A stretch of DNA of 64,000 nt from an uncultured Desulfobacter sp. (GCF_963677125.1 NZ_OY781882.1:1992501-2056500), one strand, 5' to 3'. Shown: positions 54,087 through 63,495, counted from the first letter of the stretch. Program-made: numbers and translations. The notes: generated from the letters alone by a model not told the origin.

Positions 54087-55441
54087 TATTTTGCTCCAAT
54101 GCCCAATGCCAGCCCGAGGGTAACCCGGTTGGCCAGGCGTTCATATTTAAGGGTATTCAGTTGAATGGCAAGATCAAAAGTCTGGGTCTGGACCGTAAGC
54201 AGATCCAGCATATCCGAAAGGCCCTGACGGTAACTTTTTTGATATTGAACCAGGGTGTCTTGGGCCATAGCAAGGGCGTTTTCAATGTGGGCCTGCTGTT
54301 TTTTTAAAGATCGTTCAAGGCTTATTGCGTCTTCAATTTCCTGGACAGCCGTATACAGGGTTTCCCGATACGCTTCAAAGGCCTGGGCGGTTTCAAGATC
54401 GGCAATCTCGGCCTGGGCTTTGAGTTGTCCGCCCTGGAACAAAGGCGCTGTGAGCTGCCCCAAAAGCGACCATACAGGACTTGTAAACAAGGCAGAACCC
54501 GGAGTTGACGCAATGTCCTCAAGGGACGCTTCAAGACTGATGCTGGGCAAAAGGTCCTTGTATGCCACATCCGCATTTAAATCGGCTGATTCAATAGCCA
54601 GAAAAGCGGCTTTCAGGTCCGGCCTGCGCTGCAGGGTCTGCTCGGGAAGATCTGCCAACGGCACGATCACATCGGTATATTCTTCGGACACGGAGATGTC
54701 GGCATTAGGATCACCCAAAAGGGTGGCAAGGGAACGCTGCTGCTGGGCCAGGGTCTCTTTATATTCTTCCAGAGTGGCCCTGGCCGAAGCCGTGGCAGTT
54801 CCGGCCGTGTCCAGATCCTCCAGGGTGCCCAGCCCGCTGCGGTACCGCTGTCTGGTGTAATTTTCAGTTTTTTCGAGCACATCAATCCGCTTCTGCTCAA
54901 TGGAGATATTTTTCTTTGCCGATGTAAGTTCCAGCCATCCGGTCATGATTTCTGCGGCCAGGGTATCCCGGGCGGACTGGTAAAGCATCTGCTGTTCTTG
55001 AACATCCTTTGAGGCAGCTTTTGCACTGTCAGCAAGCTTGCGCCATAAGTCCAGTTCCCAGCTCACCGTGGCGGTCCCTGTGTATACATTGTCCTGCTCC
55101 TCTTCCTTGAGGGCTGAATAGCCTGCAGATACCTCGGGCAGTCGCGCGCCTTGGGCCTTACGATATTCAGCCTGACGAATTTTTAAGGTTAAAAGGGTCT
55201 GGGCAAGACCGGGGTTGGCCGTAAGCCCCTTTTCCACCAAACCGTCAAGGTCATCGGACTGAATCAGATCTCCCAGGATGGTGATGGGCTGTGCGCCGTC
55301 AAGATTGCTCCATTGTGCTATTTTCGCTTGTTCCTGCACAACCTTGGCCCCATAATCCGAGTTTGAACTGGATACACAGGCCGAAAGGGTGAACAGGCTA
55401 AGCAGGAGCACAAATTGTCTACATGCCGATTTACGTGTCAT
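54086..55441 (-). CDS. TolC/NodT-family outer-membrane efflux lipoprotein
   Basis: About 451 residues from the ATG at 55441, which has GGAGA upstream; the longer frame begins at TTG. LLLSLFTLSAC is a lipobox, so a lipidated outer-membrane factor. The two OEP repeats are present (ARLPEVSAGYSALK, TVSWELDLWRKLADSAK, LLPSISLEASLEDI, LTAPLFQGGQLKAQAE). It is the first gene of the efflux operon, and an intron lies about 70 nt upstream. Confidence 0.9.
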   Translation of the reverse strand: MTRKSACRQFVLLLSLFTLSACVSSSNSDYGAKVVQEQAKIAQWSNLDGAQPITILGDLIQSDDLDGLVEKGLTANPGLAQTLLTLKIRQAEYRKAQGARLPEVSAGYSALKEEEQDNVYTGTATVSWELDLWRKLADSAKAASKDVQEQQMLYQSARDTLAAEIMTGWLELTSAKKNISIEQKRIDVLEKTENYTRQRYRSGLGTLEDLDTAGTATASARATLEEYKETLAQQQRSLATLLGDPNADISVSEEYTDVIVPLADLPEQTLQRRPDLKAAFLAIESADLNADVAYKDLLPSISLEASLEDIASTPGSALFTSPVWSLLGQLTAPLFQGGQLKAQAEIADLETAQAFEAYRETLYTAVQEIEDAISLERSLKKQQAHIENALAMAQDTLVQYQKSYRQGLSDMLDLLTVQTQTFDLAIQLNTLKYERLANRVTLGLALGIGAK

Positions 55442-55590
55442 CTTAACTATTCTCCATGTCATTTTTTCACCACAATTTTTCAAAACCTATCGTGATGGTA
55501 TAAAAAAATTTAACAGACGGAGGGTTAAGACGGGGTTAACAAAAAAATAAGGTGAGTAGCCCGGGGGAATCTCACCCCCAGGCCCTCTCA

Positions 55591-55624
55591 GAACCGGACG
55601 TGAACGTCTCCGCTCATCCGGCTC
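55591..55624 (-). ncRNA. Group II intron domain V
   Basis: 34-nt hairpin with the catalytic AGC-like base GAGCC...GGTTC, ending next to the reverse transcriptase stop at 55628. This is the most conserved element of group II introns. Confidence 0.85.
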
Positions 55625-55627
55625 CCA

Positions 55628-56875
55628 TCATCCAACCGACGGCAAGATCCCCATCCGCCAGTGAGAAAACAAGCCTGGCTGACGGCGGGCGATCCGCCCC
55701 AGCCAGTGTTCTGCACGGCGTCGATGACGAGCCAGCCTTTTGTATTTCCTCCGTGCCCAATTGACCAGGGCACGATTCATGTGTTTGAGGACAGGATACA
55801 ATGCCGACTTGTAAAAGCGACCATAATAATTGATCCATCCGCGGATCACCGGATTAAACATTCGAGAGATGTCATCAATCGACTTGTCCGGTTTCAGATG
55901 AATCCGCCAGTTACGTATCTTGTTGCGCATTGCTTTTACAGCTTTATTACTGACACCGGGTGTGAAGTTGATGAAAAACTTACCATATCGATTCTTTGAC
56001 CGCCTCGGGCGGAAAGTATACCCAAGGAAATCAAACTTGATTTCCTGATGTTCCATTCTTCGGTCATCGTCTTTACAATAAACAATTTTCGTTTTATCCG
56101 GATGCAGCTCAAGGCCACATTCATTGAAACGCTCATGCAACTGTTTCAGTAAGTCTTCTGCTTCTTCCCTTGTTCGGCAATGCGTCACGGCATCGTCTGC
56201 GTAGCGAGCCCAAGGACTTTGCGGATGGTTACGCTCCATCCATTTGTCAAACACATAATGCAGAAACAGATTTGATAAAACAGGGCTGATCACACCACCT
56301 TGCGGTGTTCCGGATCGACGCTCTGTTCTCCGTCCGTCTTCCAGTTGAAATGGTGCTGTAAGCCATCGCTTAATATACAGCAGCAACCATTTACAGTCGG
56401 TATGTGTTTTGACCGCACGCATCAGCAGATTATGATCGATATTGTCAAACAGGCCTTTGATGTCAAACTCCAGCAGCCAATTATACCGCCAGCAACGCTG
56501 GCGAGTTACCGCCACTGCATCAATTGCGGATTTGCCAGGTCTGTATCCGTATGAGTCCGGGTGAAAATACGGTTCCACCTTGGGCTCAAAGTACATCTTG
56601 GCAACCATCTGCGCAATTCGATCTGATACGGTCGGGACCCCGAGGATTCTTGTTCCTCCGTTCTTTTTCGGTATTTCAACCACTTTGACCGGAGGGGGAA
56701 AATAGCTTCCCGATGACATACGATTCCAGATCTTATAAAGATTATCCTTCAGATGCTCTTCAAAGACCGATATGGATTCGTCATCGACCCCGGCTGCCCC
56801 TTTATTCGCTTTTACCTGCATGTAGGCATCCCAGACAACATGCTTTGAAATTCCAAATGGTTTTACTTCTTCCAT
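55628..56875 (-). CDS. ltrA: Group II intron reverse transcriptase/maturase
   Basis: 415 residues. RT motifs in order: GVDDESISVFEEHL, EIPKKNGGTRILGVPTVSDR, FDIKGLFDNIDHNLL, SGTPQGGVISPVLSNLFLHY, ARYADDAVTH (YADD catalytic pair), HPDKTKIVYC and FLGYTFRPR; then maturase domain X (INYYGRFYKSAL). There is no C-terminal HNH endonuclease domain. It looks intact. Confidence 0.95.
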   Translation of the reverse strand: MEEVKPFGISKHVVWDAYMQVKANKGAAGVDDESISVFEEHLKDNLYKIWNRMSSGSYFPPPVKVVEIPKKNGGTRILGVPTVSDRIAQMVAKMYFEPKVEPYFHPDSYGYRPGKSAIDAVAVTRQRCWRYNWLLEFDIKGLFDNIDHNLLMRAVKTHTDCKWLLLYIKRWLTAPFQLEDGRRTERRSGTPQGGVISPVLSNLFLHYVFDKWMERNHPQSPWARYADDAVTHCRTREEAEDLLKQLHERFNECGLELHPDKTKIVYCKDDDRRMEHQEIKFDFLGYTFRPRRSKNRYGKFFINFTPGVSNKAVKAMRNKIRNWRIHLKPDKSIDDISRMFNPVIRGWINYYGRFYKSALYPVLKHMNRALVNWARRKYKRLARHRRRAEHWLGRIARRQPGLFSHWRMGILPSVG

Positions 56876-57424
56876 TAATTCCTCCTCTGCCTTAAGCTGA
56901 GTTGATCAAAGGTTAAAACAGGATGACACAGCCCCTTTGCTCCATTCCCATTACAGAAACTTCAACGCTCTTACGGGCTGTTCCGCCCCTATACGCCGCA
57001 TCGGTACTCGCACCCTTGTGGTTCTGCCACTTGGGTTCCTCCCTTGGCATCGGCGTCGTAGGTTCCCACGTTCCGCACAAAAGCCTGTACCATGTTCACG
57101 CCGCCTTCATGCCGGCCACCACCTGGACAGTAAGCAGGTCTCCTCCAGGCTTATCCCAGGTTAACGACTCCCCCCTGGTTTTGATGACATCCCTACGCTT
57201 TCGACACTTTATCAGCGATTCACTGGTGTTCGTCTCCATGGTACTTACCTGACGAAGTCTTGCCTCGCCTTTTCCTTAACGCTCACCACCATGGCTTTTG
57301 ACCACAGCAGCTTAAGGTGGTTTGGAGCCTCCGCCTGCACAGCGGCTCCGAGGGGCCTACCCTCATCTCTTGTGCAGCATGGCTGATCAGTGGATCTTTA
57401 CACTGAGTAGCCTTCGTGGCGCAC

Positions 57425-57595
57425 AATCGTCTCGGCGTAGCAGGGACAAGCCAAATTGATCATCATTTGATCATCGGCAGATCACGGGAATTTATGGTAA
57501 TCGACAAAAAATCAAGGCTAAAGAGTTGCAAAAGCTGGGATGGATAGAAGGATCAAAGGCCACATCATCATGCCGCTTAGGCAATCACGTTTATG
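57425..57595. other. Short gap between the intron and the CobW-type gene
   Basis: On the plus strand one frame reads IYGNRQKIKAKELQKLGWIE for about 40 codons, with no start and no family recognised; probably a remnant or chance. No other feature seen. Confidence 0.3.
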
Positions 57596-59396
57596 CAAAC
57601 ATTGCCTTTGTGGTTAAGTATTGTTCAAGGTTCAGGCCGATAAAAACCAGGAAATAGTCATCCGTCGTTTCTCCGGAAAAAGGCGTAACCTGCCAGGTGC
57701 CCGGAGCATACTGAAAGACCATCGGTCCGGGACGGTCTTTAAACCGGACAATGCCTTTAACCCGGAGAATCTGCTCCCCGCCCCCCTTGATTGCGGCATT
57801 GAGAGCCATCTCATCGATGGGGTGATCAAAGGTAACAAGCCGGGTCTCTATTTGATCGTCTTCATGGGTGGCATGGGTGCCCGGCATGTAAAAGAGGGGC
57901 CGTCTCAGGGGGTTGCGAAAATTAACGCCATAAAGCACGCCGGGATGGACCGCAGCATGGATGGTCTTGTGCACCACTGCCACCGGATTCAACTTATTAA
58001 TCTGTTTTTCAATGCCTTCAAGGTCTGCTCCCGGCAGATCACATTTATTGATAAGAATCACATCTGCCAGCCGCACCTGATCCCTTGCCACCTCGAAGCG
58101 GTCCAGGATGCGTTGGCCTTGAGAGCCGTCCACAAGGGTGGTGACGGAACCGAATTCAAACAGATCGTCAAGATCCTGGAGTTCTGAAAGAATATTGGCA
58201 GGGTTTGCAAGTCCTGTGGTCTCAAGCACAATAAAATCGGGCCGGTACCGGTCCAAAATGTCGGTAAGCGCGGCCCGGAGATTGCCTGCCAGGGAACAGC
58301 AGACACAGCCTTCATCCATCTGGGTAACGGCATAGGTCTGGTCCAGCAGGGCGGCATCCAGCCCCTTTTCCCCAATCTCATTTTGTATCACCGCCACAAA
58401 ATTGTTGGCTGCGGTCTGGACCTGGATAAAATGGTCCAAAAAACTGGTTTTTCCCGTGCCAAGAAACCCCGTCAACAGAATAAACCGGGGTTTGGTCATG
58501 CTATCCACAGCTTTTTTGTCCAGGCTCTTGCCGGTTCCGGTCAGATTCGGGGTCCACCACAGCTCATTTCCATAGGGGTGGGGAAAAGGCATTGATTCGG
58601 CCCAGGTGATAATGAAGAACGAATCCTCCCAGTCCGACACACCGGCTTTTTCTCCGTTGCTGAAATAGCCAAGTGTTAATCTTTGCTCATCGGTTTCGAG
58701 AAGAACTCGGGCCGCATCTTCTTTTTTCCGCTTTTGGGAATAAAAACAGGAGGGCGCCGCACCGAGGGTGTAGGAAAAGGAAGCCGCAAACGGCCTGAAA
58801 AATGCCATCCCCATATCAAAGGCAGATAGATCCTGGTCTATATCCCCGGGATCCACAGCCTGGAACGGACCGTTTTCATTTACTATTTGAATCCCATCTT
58901 CAGCGATCCAGCCCAGGCGGTGCACGGCTTGAAACGAAATAAAAATACCATGGTCTGATTTGAGACATTCAATCAAACCAATGTGAAAGCGTCCTGCAAA
59001 ATCAGTGTGGTCAACAAAATTTCTGACTTTTTCCATATAATCCGGGGCCATGGCCAAAATCCCCGCTTCAATGGAATACTTTTCCACTAAAGGCTCTTGC
59101 GGGGCCGGGTAATAGCTTAATAAAAAGCGGGCTGTATGACCGGGGCCAGGGTCAACAGGGAAAAAGGAAAAGACGCCCGGCATGTCATTGACCTTTGCCG
59201 TTAGACTGCCCGGAGGCAACCCTGAGGTGATGGCTTCGTGAATTCCGCGCCACCCTAAACGGTGTCGAATACCAGGGATATATGTTGACCGGATCAGCAC
59301 AGCCCTTGCCAGTTCATAGCCGACAAGTTCCGGCGCATTCACCACGGAAGGCGGCAGAAGGGTATCAAGTCCGCATGCAGGATCTGTTTCAGGCAT
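57591..59396 (-). CDS. CobW-type GTPase/metallochaperone with an extra N-terminal domain
   Basis: About 601 residues from the ATG at 59396, preceded by AAAGGAGG. The N-terminal 300 residues (about) are an unrecognised domain. Then the COG0523/CobW G-domain: LLTGFLGTGKTSFLDHFI (Walker A), DEGCVCCSLAGNLRAAL (CxCC metal motif), VLETTGLANPANILSEL and INKCDLPG. The C-terminal CobW_C part ends with the LRVKGIVRFKDRP segment. Such proteins deliver metals such as zinc, cobalt or iron. The fusion to the extra N-terminal domain is unusual. Confidence 0.82.
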   Translation of the reverse strand: MPETDPACGLDTLLPPSVVNAPELVGYELARAVLIRSTYIPGIRHRLGWRGIHEAITSGLPPGSLTAKVNDMPGVFSFFPVDPGPGHTARFLLSYYPAPQEPLVEKYSIEAGILAMAPDYMEKVRNFVDHTDFAGRFHIGLIECLKSDHGIFISFQAVHRLGWIAEDGIQIVNENGPFQAVDPGDIDQDLSAFDMGMAFFRPFAASFSYTLGAAPSCFYSQKRKKEDAARVLLETDEQRLTLGYFSNGEKAGVSDWEDSFFIITWAESMPFPHPYGNELWWTPNLTGTGKSLDKKAVDSMTKPRFILLTGFLGTGKTSFLDHFIQVQTAANNFVAVIQNEIGEKGLDAALLDQTYAVTQMDEGCVCCSLAGNLRAALTDILDRYRPDFIVLETTGLANPANILSELQDLDDLFEFGSVTTLVDGSQGQRILDRFEVARDQVRLADVILINKCDLPGADLEGIEKQINKLNPVAVVHKTIHAAVHPGVLYGVNFRNPLRRPLFYMPGTHATHEDDQIETRLVTFDHPIDEMALNAAIKGGGEQILRVKGIVRFKDRPGPMVFQYAPGTWQVTPFSGETTDDYFLVFIGLNLEQYLTTKAMFA

Positions 59397-59467
59397 TTTC
59401 CGGCCTCCTTTATAAAAGGATAAAATGTCCAGAGAAGAGATCAACTCCGGACATCAGATTTATATTG

Positions 59468-60625
59468 TTATCCGAAGGTGATGACATCTCCATTGCCAAG
59501 ATAAGCTTTATCCTTGGAACGGAACCTTGCAGACCCTTCTACTACGGGGTAGCCGGCAGAAATGAATTTCTTGGCACACAGGACGCCCGTACAGTGATTG
59601 CAGCCGATCCGTTCAAACCCGTAATTTCTCAAAGAGATTACAAGGTCGTCATACTTGGGATCCCAATCCTCAAACGGAGATATATGAAGCCCGCCATAAA
59701 TACCATGGAACTGGTCCTTTTCATACTTCAGTTCGTTGTGCGCTGTTTCCGCAAACCGAATGATGCCCTGGTGGCAGCATCCTGTCACGGAAACCAATCC
59801 CTTGTCCTTTACATTAAAATAAATGGACTGTTCTCCGAAAACCCGACAGATAATGGGCACCGGGAACACATAGGTGGCCATCCCGGGTATGTGTTTATAC
59901 AGCCCGTTCTTGACCTCCACCAGTTTGCCGGTGTGCCCTGAATCTTTGATGTACTTCTTTCCTTCGGGATAAAAGCCTTCGGGAATATATATGGTAATGG
60001 TGGGATCATATTTCAGGGTCACGGGCAGGCCCCAGTAGTGGTCAAAATGCTCATGGGAGATAAACAGACCTTCTATTTCCCGATTTTCCAGCATTTTGTC
60101 GATCCCTTCCCGCTTGAAGCATTCATCCATCCATTTATAGGACCAGCCGGAGTCCAGCAAAAATTTACGCTTGTTGCCCGAAAGCTCTTCAACTTCCAGC
60201 AGACAGGCGTATCCGCCGGCATTTTCCGGGTTGACTGAATTTTTTGCAATAATTTCCCAGGCCTTATCCAGGTCATGGGGAATCAGGTCTTTAATCTCTT
60301 GGATACCTGCCTCATAAGATCCCTTGCCAAGGCCTGTGCCGTTGCCGAAGGGCGGCCAGTTATAGGTGTACTGGTTTACCAGCAGGCCGCCGGCACCTTT
60401 GATATCGCCCATGAGGGCATGGTTGTCAAACCAGCTGGTTTCTGAAATATTGGTCACCTTGACGTTTCTGCAGGTGCCGATATCGGTCATTTTTCTCTCT
60501 TTTTGGGGAAAAAGCTTTTTCCTCATTCCGGAATAGGAAAACAGTCCCATGGCAGCCAGCGCGCCAATGCCCGTGCCGGTGACCGCACCCTTTAAAAAGT
60601 CCCTGCGTTGTATATTTTCGGACAT
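59468..60625 (-). CDS. Tat-exported metallo-beta-lactamase-fold protein
   Basis: About 385 residues from the ATG at 60625 (MSENIQRRDFLKGAVTGTGI), which has GGAGA upstream. RRDFLKG and a hydrophobic stretch make a Tat signal. FISHEHFDHYWGLPV is the HxHxDH metal site; SVTGCCHQG near residue 295 and the later HCTGVLC segment supply further ligands typical of MBL-fold, flavoprotein-free hydrolases such as the 7,8-dihydropterin-synthase-like group. Periplasmic location is implied. The substrate is unknown. Confidence 0.85.
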   Translation of the reverse strand: MSENIQRRDFLKGAVTGTGIGALAAMGLFSYSGMRKKLFPQKERKMTDIGTCRNVKVTNISETSWFDNHALMGDIKGAGGLLVNQYTYNWPPFGNGTGLGKGSYEAGIQEIKDLIPHDLDKAWEIIAKNSVNPENAGGYACLLEVEELSGNKRKFLLDSGWSYKWMDECFKREGIDKMLENREIEGLFISHEHFDHYWGLPVTLKYDPTITIYIPEGFYPEGKKYIKDSGHTGKLVEVKNGLYKHIPGMATYVFPVPIICRVFGEQSIYFNVKDKGLVSVTGCCHQGIIRFAETAHNELKYEKDQFHGIYGGLHISPFEDWDPKYDDLVISLRNYGFERIGCNHCTGVLCAKKFISAGYPVVEGSARFRSKDKAYLGNGDVITFG

Positions 60626-60644
60626 GTTGTCTTCTCCTGTTAAT

Positions 60645-62060
60645 TCATTTAGGTATGATATCAATGGCCTTGTACATTGCGGGCAGCATCAGAACAACCA
60701 CAGCATAGACAGCCACACCAACGGCTAAGCCAACGCCCACACCGGTCACATATTTAGGCGTCACCCGAACGTCTGCAATTTTTGCCTTCATGTCCGCATG
60801 ATCTTGTGCAACCTCATCCTGGGTTTTAGGCACCATTTTCCATGCAGGCCAGTTATCCATAAACCAGTGATGGGCCAGCCAGATATTGATCAGCCATATG
60901 GTAGGAATCATGGGGAACTGCTGGGGGTGGGAAAACCCTTTCTGGGTGCCCAGAAAAATATGGGAGGTTTTGTAGTAAACAATATATAAAAGTACGGCAG
61001 CCACAAGGCAGATAACCGTTCGAACGGCCACATTCACCGGCAGGCTGAACTTTTTCGGCCAATTGTCGCAGTAAAAGTTGAGAAACAGGGAAGGAACCAG
61101 GAAAAATATCGCCATTTCCCCCACATGCAGCCATCTCCAGTCCGGTGCAAAATCCCGGCGGGTTCCCCTGATCGCTTCACCCCAGGTCAGTTCCTGGACA
61201 AAATAGAGAAAAAAATGCATGGCAACGGCAATCAGGATGATCCCGAAAAAAGTGGCAATCCGCCTGGTCCAGTCGTTTTTAATCATACAAAAGGGATAGC
61301 GCTGCCAGATAGTCTCCACAAGCCAGACCACCACCGTACAGCACATGATCCAGGAGATGTGGAAGTTACCGGATACGGTGTCTGCAAAGTCGCCCCAGTA
61401 AGGCGGTGCAATGGAAGTGAAATATTGCCAGGGATGGTACAAAATGCCCATGTGGGAGTGCATGGTCACAAAATAGATCACTGTGGACATAAAAAAAGTC
61501 AGCACTAGAATAGAACCCCCCCTGGCCGGCTGGGACAATTTCTGCCAGGGGGCGCTTTCCATGGCAACCACCCAGGACGGTGAGAGCCAGGATGCGATGG
61601 CGGCGAACATCAGGATGGCCAGACAGGAATACTCGGCCGCAAAAAAGCTGGTAACACCTGGCAATTTTTCAAGCTGTTCCGGGTTGAAATAGGCCAACCC
61701 GAAGTTGCCCAAAAATGATTCAAAGAAACCTTTTATAAGCGCGAGCAATATCACCACGGAGATCAGGGTCAGCACAGGCCCTTTGACCAGCGGATGGGTG
61801 TTCTCAAGCCACTTTCTGTTAAAGGGCCAGTAATCAAAAATATAGACCATCCAGATCATCATGACCAGCCACCACCGGCAATACATATAGCCGACATAGG
61901 GCGTATACATCCGCATAATCCCCCGGGGATCCTGGAAAATCCACCAAGTGGCATAAAAAATAACTAAAGTAAAAACAAGGCTGACAACAGCAGGGACCGG
62001 GCCGGCCCATCGCTTGACAAGCCTGCGCTCCTCAAGGTATCCTTCGCCAAACCTTTCCAT
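60645..62060 (-). CDS. Polytopic inner-membrane protein, function unknown
   Basis: 471 residues with about ten to twelve membrane helices and many Trp and His residues (HSHMGILYHPWQYFTSI, WLAHHWFMDNWP). AGAGGAGGT precedes the ATG. The start lies 110 nt after the small protein's stop and the end 19 nt before the Tat protein start. I recognise no family; histidine-rich helices could bind haem or metal, which is inference. Confidence 0.7.
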   Translation of the reverse strand: MERFGEGYLEERRLVKRWAGPVPAVVSLVFTLVIFYATWWIFQDPRGIMRMYTPYVGYMYCRWWLVMMIWMVYIFDYWPFNRKWLENTHPLVKGPVLTLISVVILLALIKGFFESFLGNFGLAYFNPEQLEKLPGVTSFFAAEYSCLAILMFAAIASWLSPSWVVAMESAPWQKLSQPARGGSILVLTFFMSTVIYFVTMHSHMGILYHPWQYFTSIAPPYWGDFADTVSGNFHISWIMCCTVVVWLVETIWQRYPFCMIKNDWTRRIATFFGIILIAVAMHFFLYFVQELTWGEAIRGTRRDFAPDWRWLHVGEMAIFFLVPSLFLNFYCDNWPKKFSLPVNVAVRTVICLVAAVLLYIVYYKTSHIFLGTQKGFSHPQQFPMIPTIWLINIWLAHHWFMDNWPAWKMVPKTQDEVAQDHADMKAKIADVRVTPKYVTGVGVGLAVGVAVYAVVVLMLPAMYKAIDIIPK

Positions 62061-62170
62061 AAAACCTCCTCTAATTAATATTGTGGGTTGCGTCAGGTTC
62101 GGGCGGATCGTTTGATTACCAGTCCTTCAATCCGCCCTTTTTCCTGTTGTTTCCTCTTGTATTTAAAGTT

Positions 62171-62440
62171 TCATATTGCGTTATCCTTTACACCAGGCCG
62201 CCCCAGGGCCGCCAAAATGGACTCTTTAATTTTTTCTTTGTCTTTCTCAGGATCAAGCCCCAGCCGTTGCGCCTCCATGGCTAACAGCTCAGGTGTCAAA
62301 TCTCCGGAAATTTCTGATGTAATGTCTGTTTGTACAACGGGTTCACCTTGAAACGGCCCAACCCAGCTTTGGAATAGATCCGTTGCGGAATCTGCCATCT
62401 GCTTGAAAAAAAGCCGTCGCCGATAACTTTGAACGCTCAT
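62171..62440 (-). CDS. Small soluble protein of unknown function
   Basis: 89 residues, MSVQSYRRRLFFKQMADSAT, with an acidic C-terminal part (LGLDPEKDKEKIKESILAAL). An AAGGAGG ribosome-binding site lies inside the end of the regulator gene, and start and stop overlap by 4 nt, so it is translationally coupled. The twin-arginine-like start is not followed by a hydrophobic stretch, so export is unlikely. Confidence 0.65.
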   Translation of the reverse strand: MSVQSYRRRLFFKQMADSATDLFQSWVGPFQGEPVVQTDITSEISGDLTPELLAMEAQRLGLDPEKDKEKIKESILAALGRPGVKDNAI

Positions 62441-63147
62441 GTATCCTCCTTATAAAACTGAGACTGAAGGTCGGGCAGCGTATTGTTTCCAATGATCCGG
62501 TTTAAATGGACGGCATAATTTTGGGTCACCTGCCTGGCTTTGCCGCAGTCTTTTTCGATCAGAGCGTTCAGTATATTGACGTGGTCCCCGAACAGCTCTT
62601 CCTTGCTTTTCTGCGTTGCCTTGAAAAAATGGTCAAACGGGATCATATCAACATCGAAAATCTCTTCCACAATACCGGCCATAACGCTGTTGCCCGTTCC
62701 CTTGGCAATGATCCTGAAAAAAGACAGACTTTCCAGCCATACTTTTCTATGGTCCTTGGTAAAGATACTGCGACTTAAGGCCACATTGCTTTTTTGGAGT
62801 AAATCAAGCTGGGGAGTTGTCATGCGATGACATGCAAGTTCAACAATAATGGGGAAAAATAAGAATACGGATTCCATCTGATCCCCCATAACGTTTTGGG
62901 CAGATCTTTTTTCAGTGCCCCAATAGGGATCCAGGGTATTAAAGAAACGGGGTTTCAAAAAGGTGCCGCTGCCCTTTTTAATCTCAACCATACCCCGGCC
63001 TTCCAGGGTATGTAGCAGACGCCTAAAGGTGTTTCGGCTGACATTAAGCTCGGCGGCAAGTTGACGTTCAGCAGGAAATCTATCCCCCGGTTTAAGTCCA
63101 AGTGACTGGGCAGTGGCTTCAAGCTGTTTAAACAAATCGTTCAGCAT
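62437..63147 (-). CDS. FadR-family (GntR) transcriptional regulator
   Basis: 236 residues. N-terminal winged helix: GDRFPAERQLAAELNVSRNT and FRRLLHTLEGRGMVEIKKGS; the C-terminal all-helical FCD-type domain follows (about 80-230), expected to bind a small-acid effector through a metal. It heads the operon down to 57591. A FadR/PdhR-type palindrome lies upstream at 63421-63457. Confidence 0.9.
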   Translation of the reverse strand: MLNDLFKQLEATAQSLGLKPGDRFPAERQLAAELNVSRNTFRRLLHTLEGRGMVEIKKGSGTFLKPRFFNTLDPYWGTEKRSAQNVMGDQMESVFLFFPIIVELACHRMTTPQLDLLQKSNVALSRSIFTKDHRKVWLESLSFFRIIAKGTGNSVMAGIVEEIFDVDMIPFDHFFKATQKSKEELFGDHVNILNALIEKDCGKARQVTQNYAVHLNRIIGNNTLPDLQSQFYKEDT

Positions 63148-63159
63148 ACCATTCCTTTT

Positions 63160-63320
63160 AGGCCCATGATCAAAATAAAATCGCCCATCTACTTGTCTTT
63201 TAAGCCACCCTCGGCGTTACGCCAAAGGACACATATTTTAAATATGCTTCCATTAGCTTGCCTTGATGGTGACTTAAAATCCGGCGTATCTGTGGCAGAT
63301 TTAATTCTGATCATGGGCCT
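63160..63320. repeat. Large inverted repeat in the leader of the regulator gene
   Basis: AGGCCCATGATCA at the left end is exactly complementary to TGATCATGGGCCT at 63308-63320; inner parts pair imperfectly (for example around TTTTAAGCCACC and GGTGACTTAAAA). It ends 13 nt upstream of the regulator start codon and shares motifs with 36137-36224, suggesting a mobile hairpin (MITE-like) family. Confidence 0.7.
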
Positions 63321-63358
63321 TAAACCGGGATAAAATCAATATTTCTTTATTGGCTAGA

Positions 63359-63387
63359 AAAATATTAAAATGATAACATCATGTCAA
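63359..63387 (-). promoter_or_regulatory. Sigma-70-type promoter, proximal
   Basis: TTGACA (63387-63382), 17-nt spacer, TATTTT (63364-63359), reading toward the regulator operon. The -35 box is perfect and the -10 moderate. Confidence 0.5.
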
Positions 63388-63420
63388 CAAAAATCCATTG
63401 TAGAATTAAGATTTGTTAAA

Positions 63421-63457
63421 ATAATATAGCAATTGGTACTACCAATTGCTATATTAT
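63421..63457. promoter_or_regulatory. Perfect palindromic operator of FadR/PdhR type
   Basis: Two 18-bp perfect arms around a single central C at 63439. The core AATTGGTACTACCAATT matches the known PdhR-type box AATTGGTnnnACCAATT of GntR/FadR regulators. It lies just downstream of the -10 box at 63453, a repressor position, and is the likely site of the regulator encoded at 62437. Confidence 0.75.
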
Positions 63458-63481
63458 AAAAATAGATGCCGACCGACACAA
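63453..63481 (-). promoter_or_regulatory. Sigma-70-type promoter, distal, overlapping the operator
   Basis: TTGTGT (63481-63476), 17-nt spacer, TATAAT (63458-63453). The -10 box is perfect. The transcript start would fall inside the palindrome, so binding there should block it. Confidence 0.5.
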
Positions 63482-63495
63482 CAAAAATGGAAATT

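Larger units (their letters stand above)
55552..57424 (-). mobile_element. Group II intron
   Basis: The 5' end GTGCGCC at 57424 matches the conserved intron start; domain V is at 55591-55624 (GAGCCGGATGAGC, 34 nt with GTTC end) and domain VI follows, ending near CTACTCAC at 55552. Total about 1.87 kb including the reverse transcriptase. The 3' exon begins CTTATTTTTTTG. It lies between the efflux operon and the CobW gene, interrupting no recognised reading frame. Confidence 0.85.

Noticed and set aside
59282..59941. 219-codon plus-strand ORF across the CobW and MBL genes
   Set aside because: Spans the junction of two convincing minus-strand genes and shows no domain.
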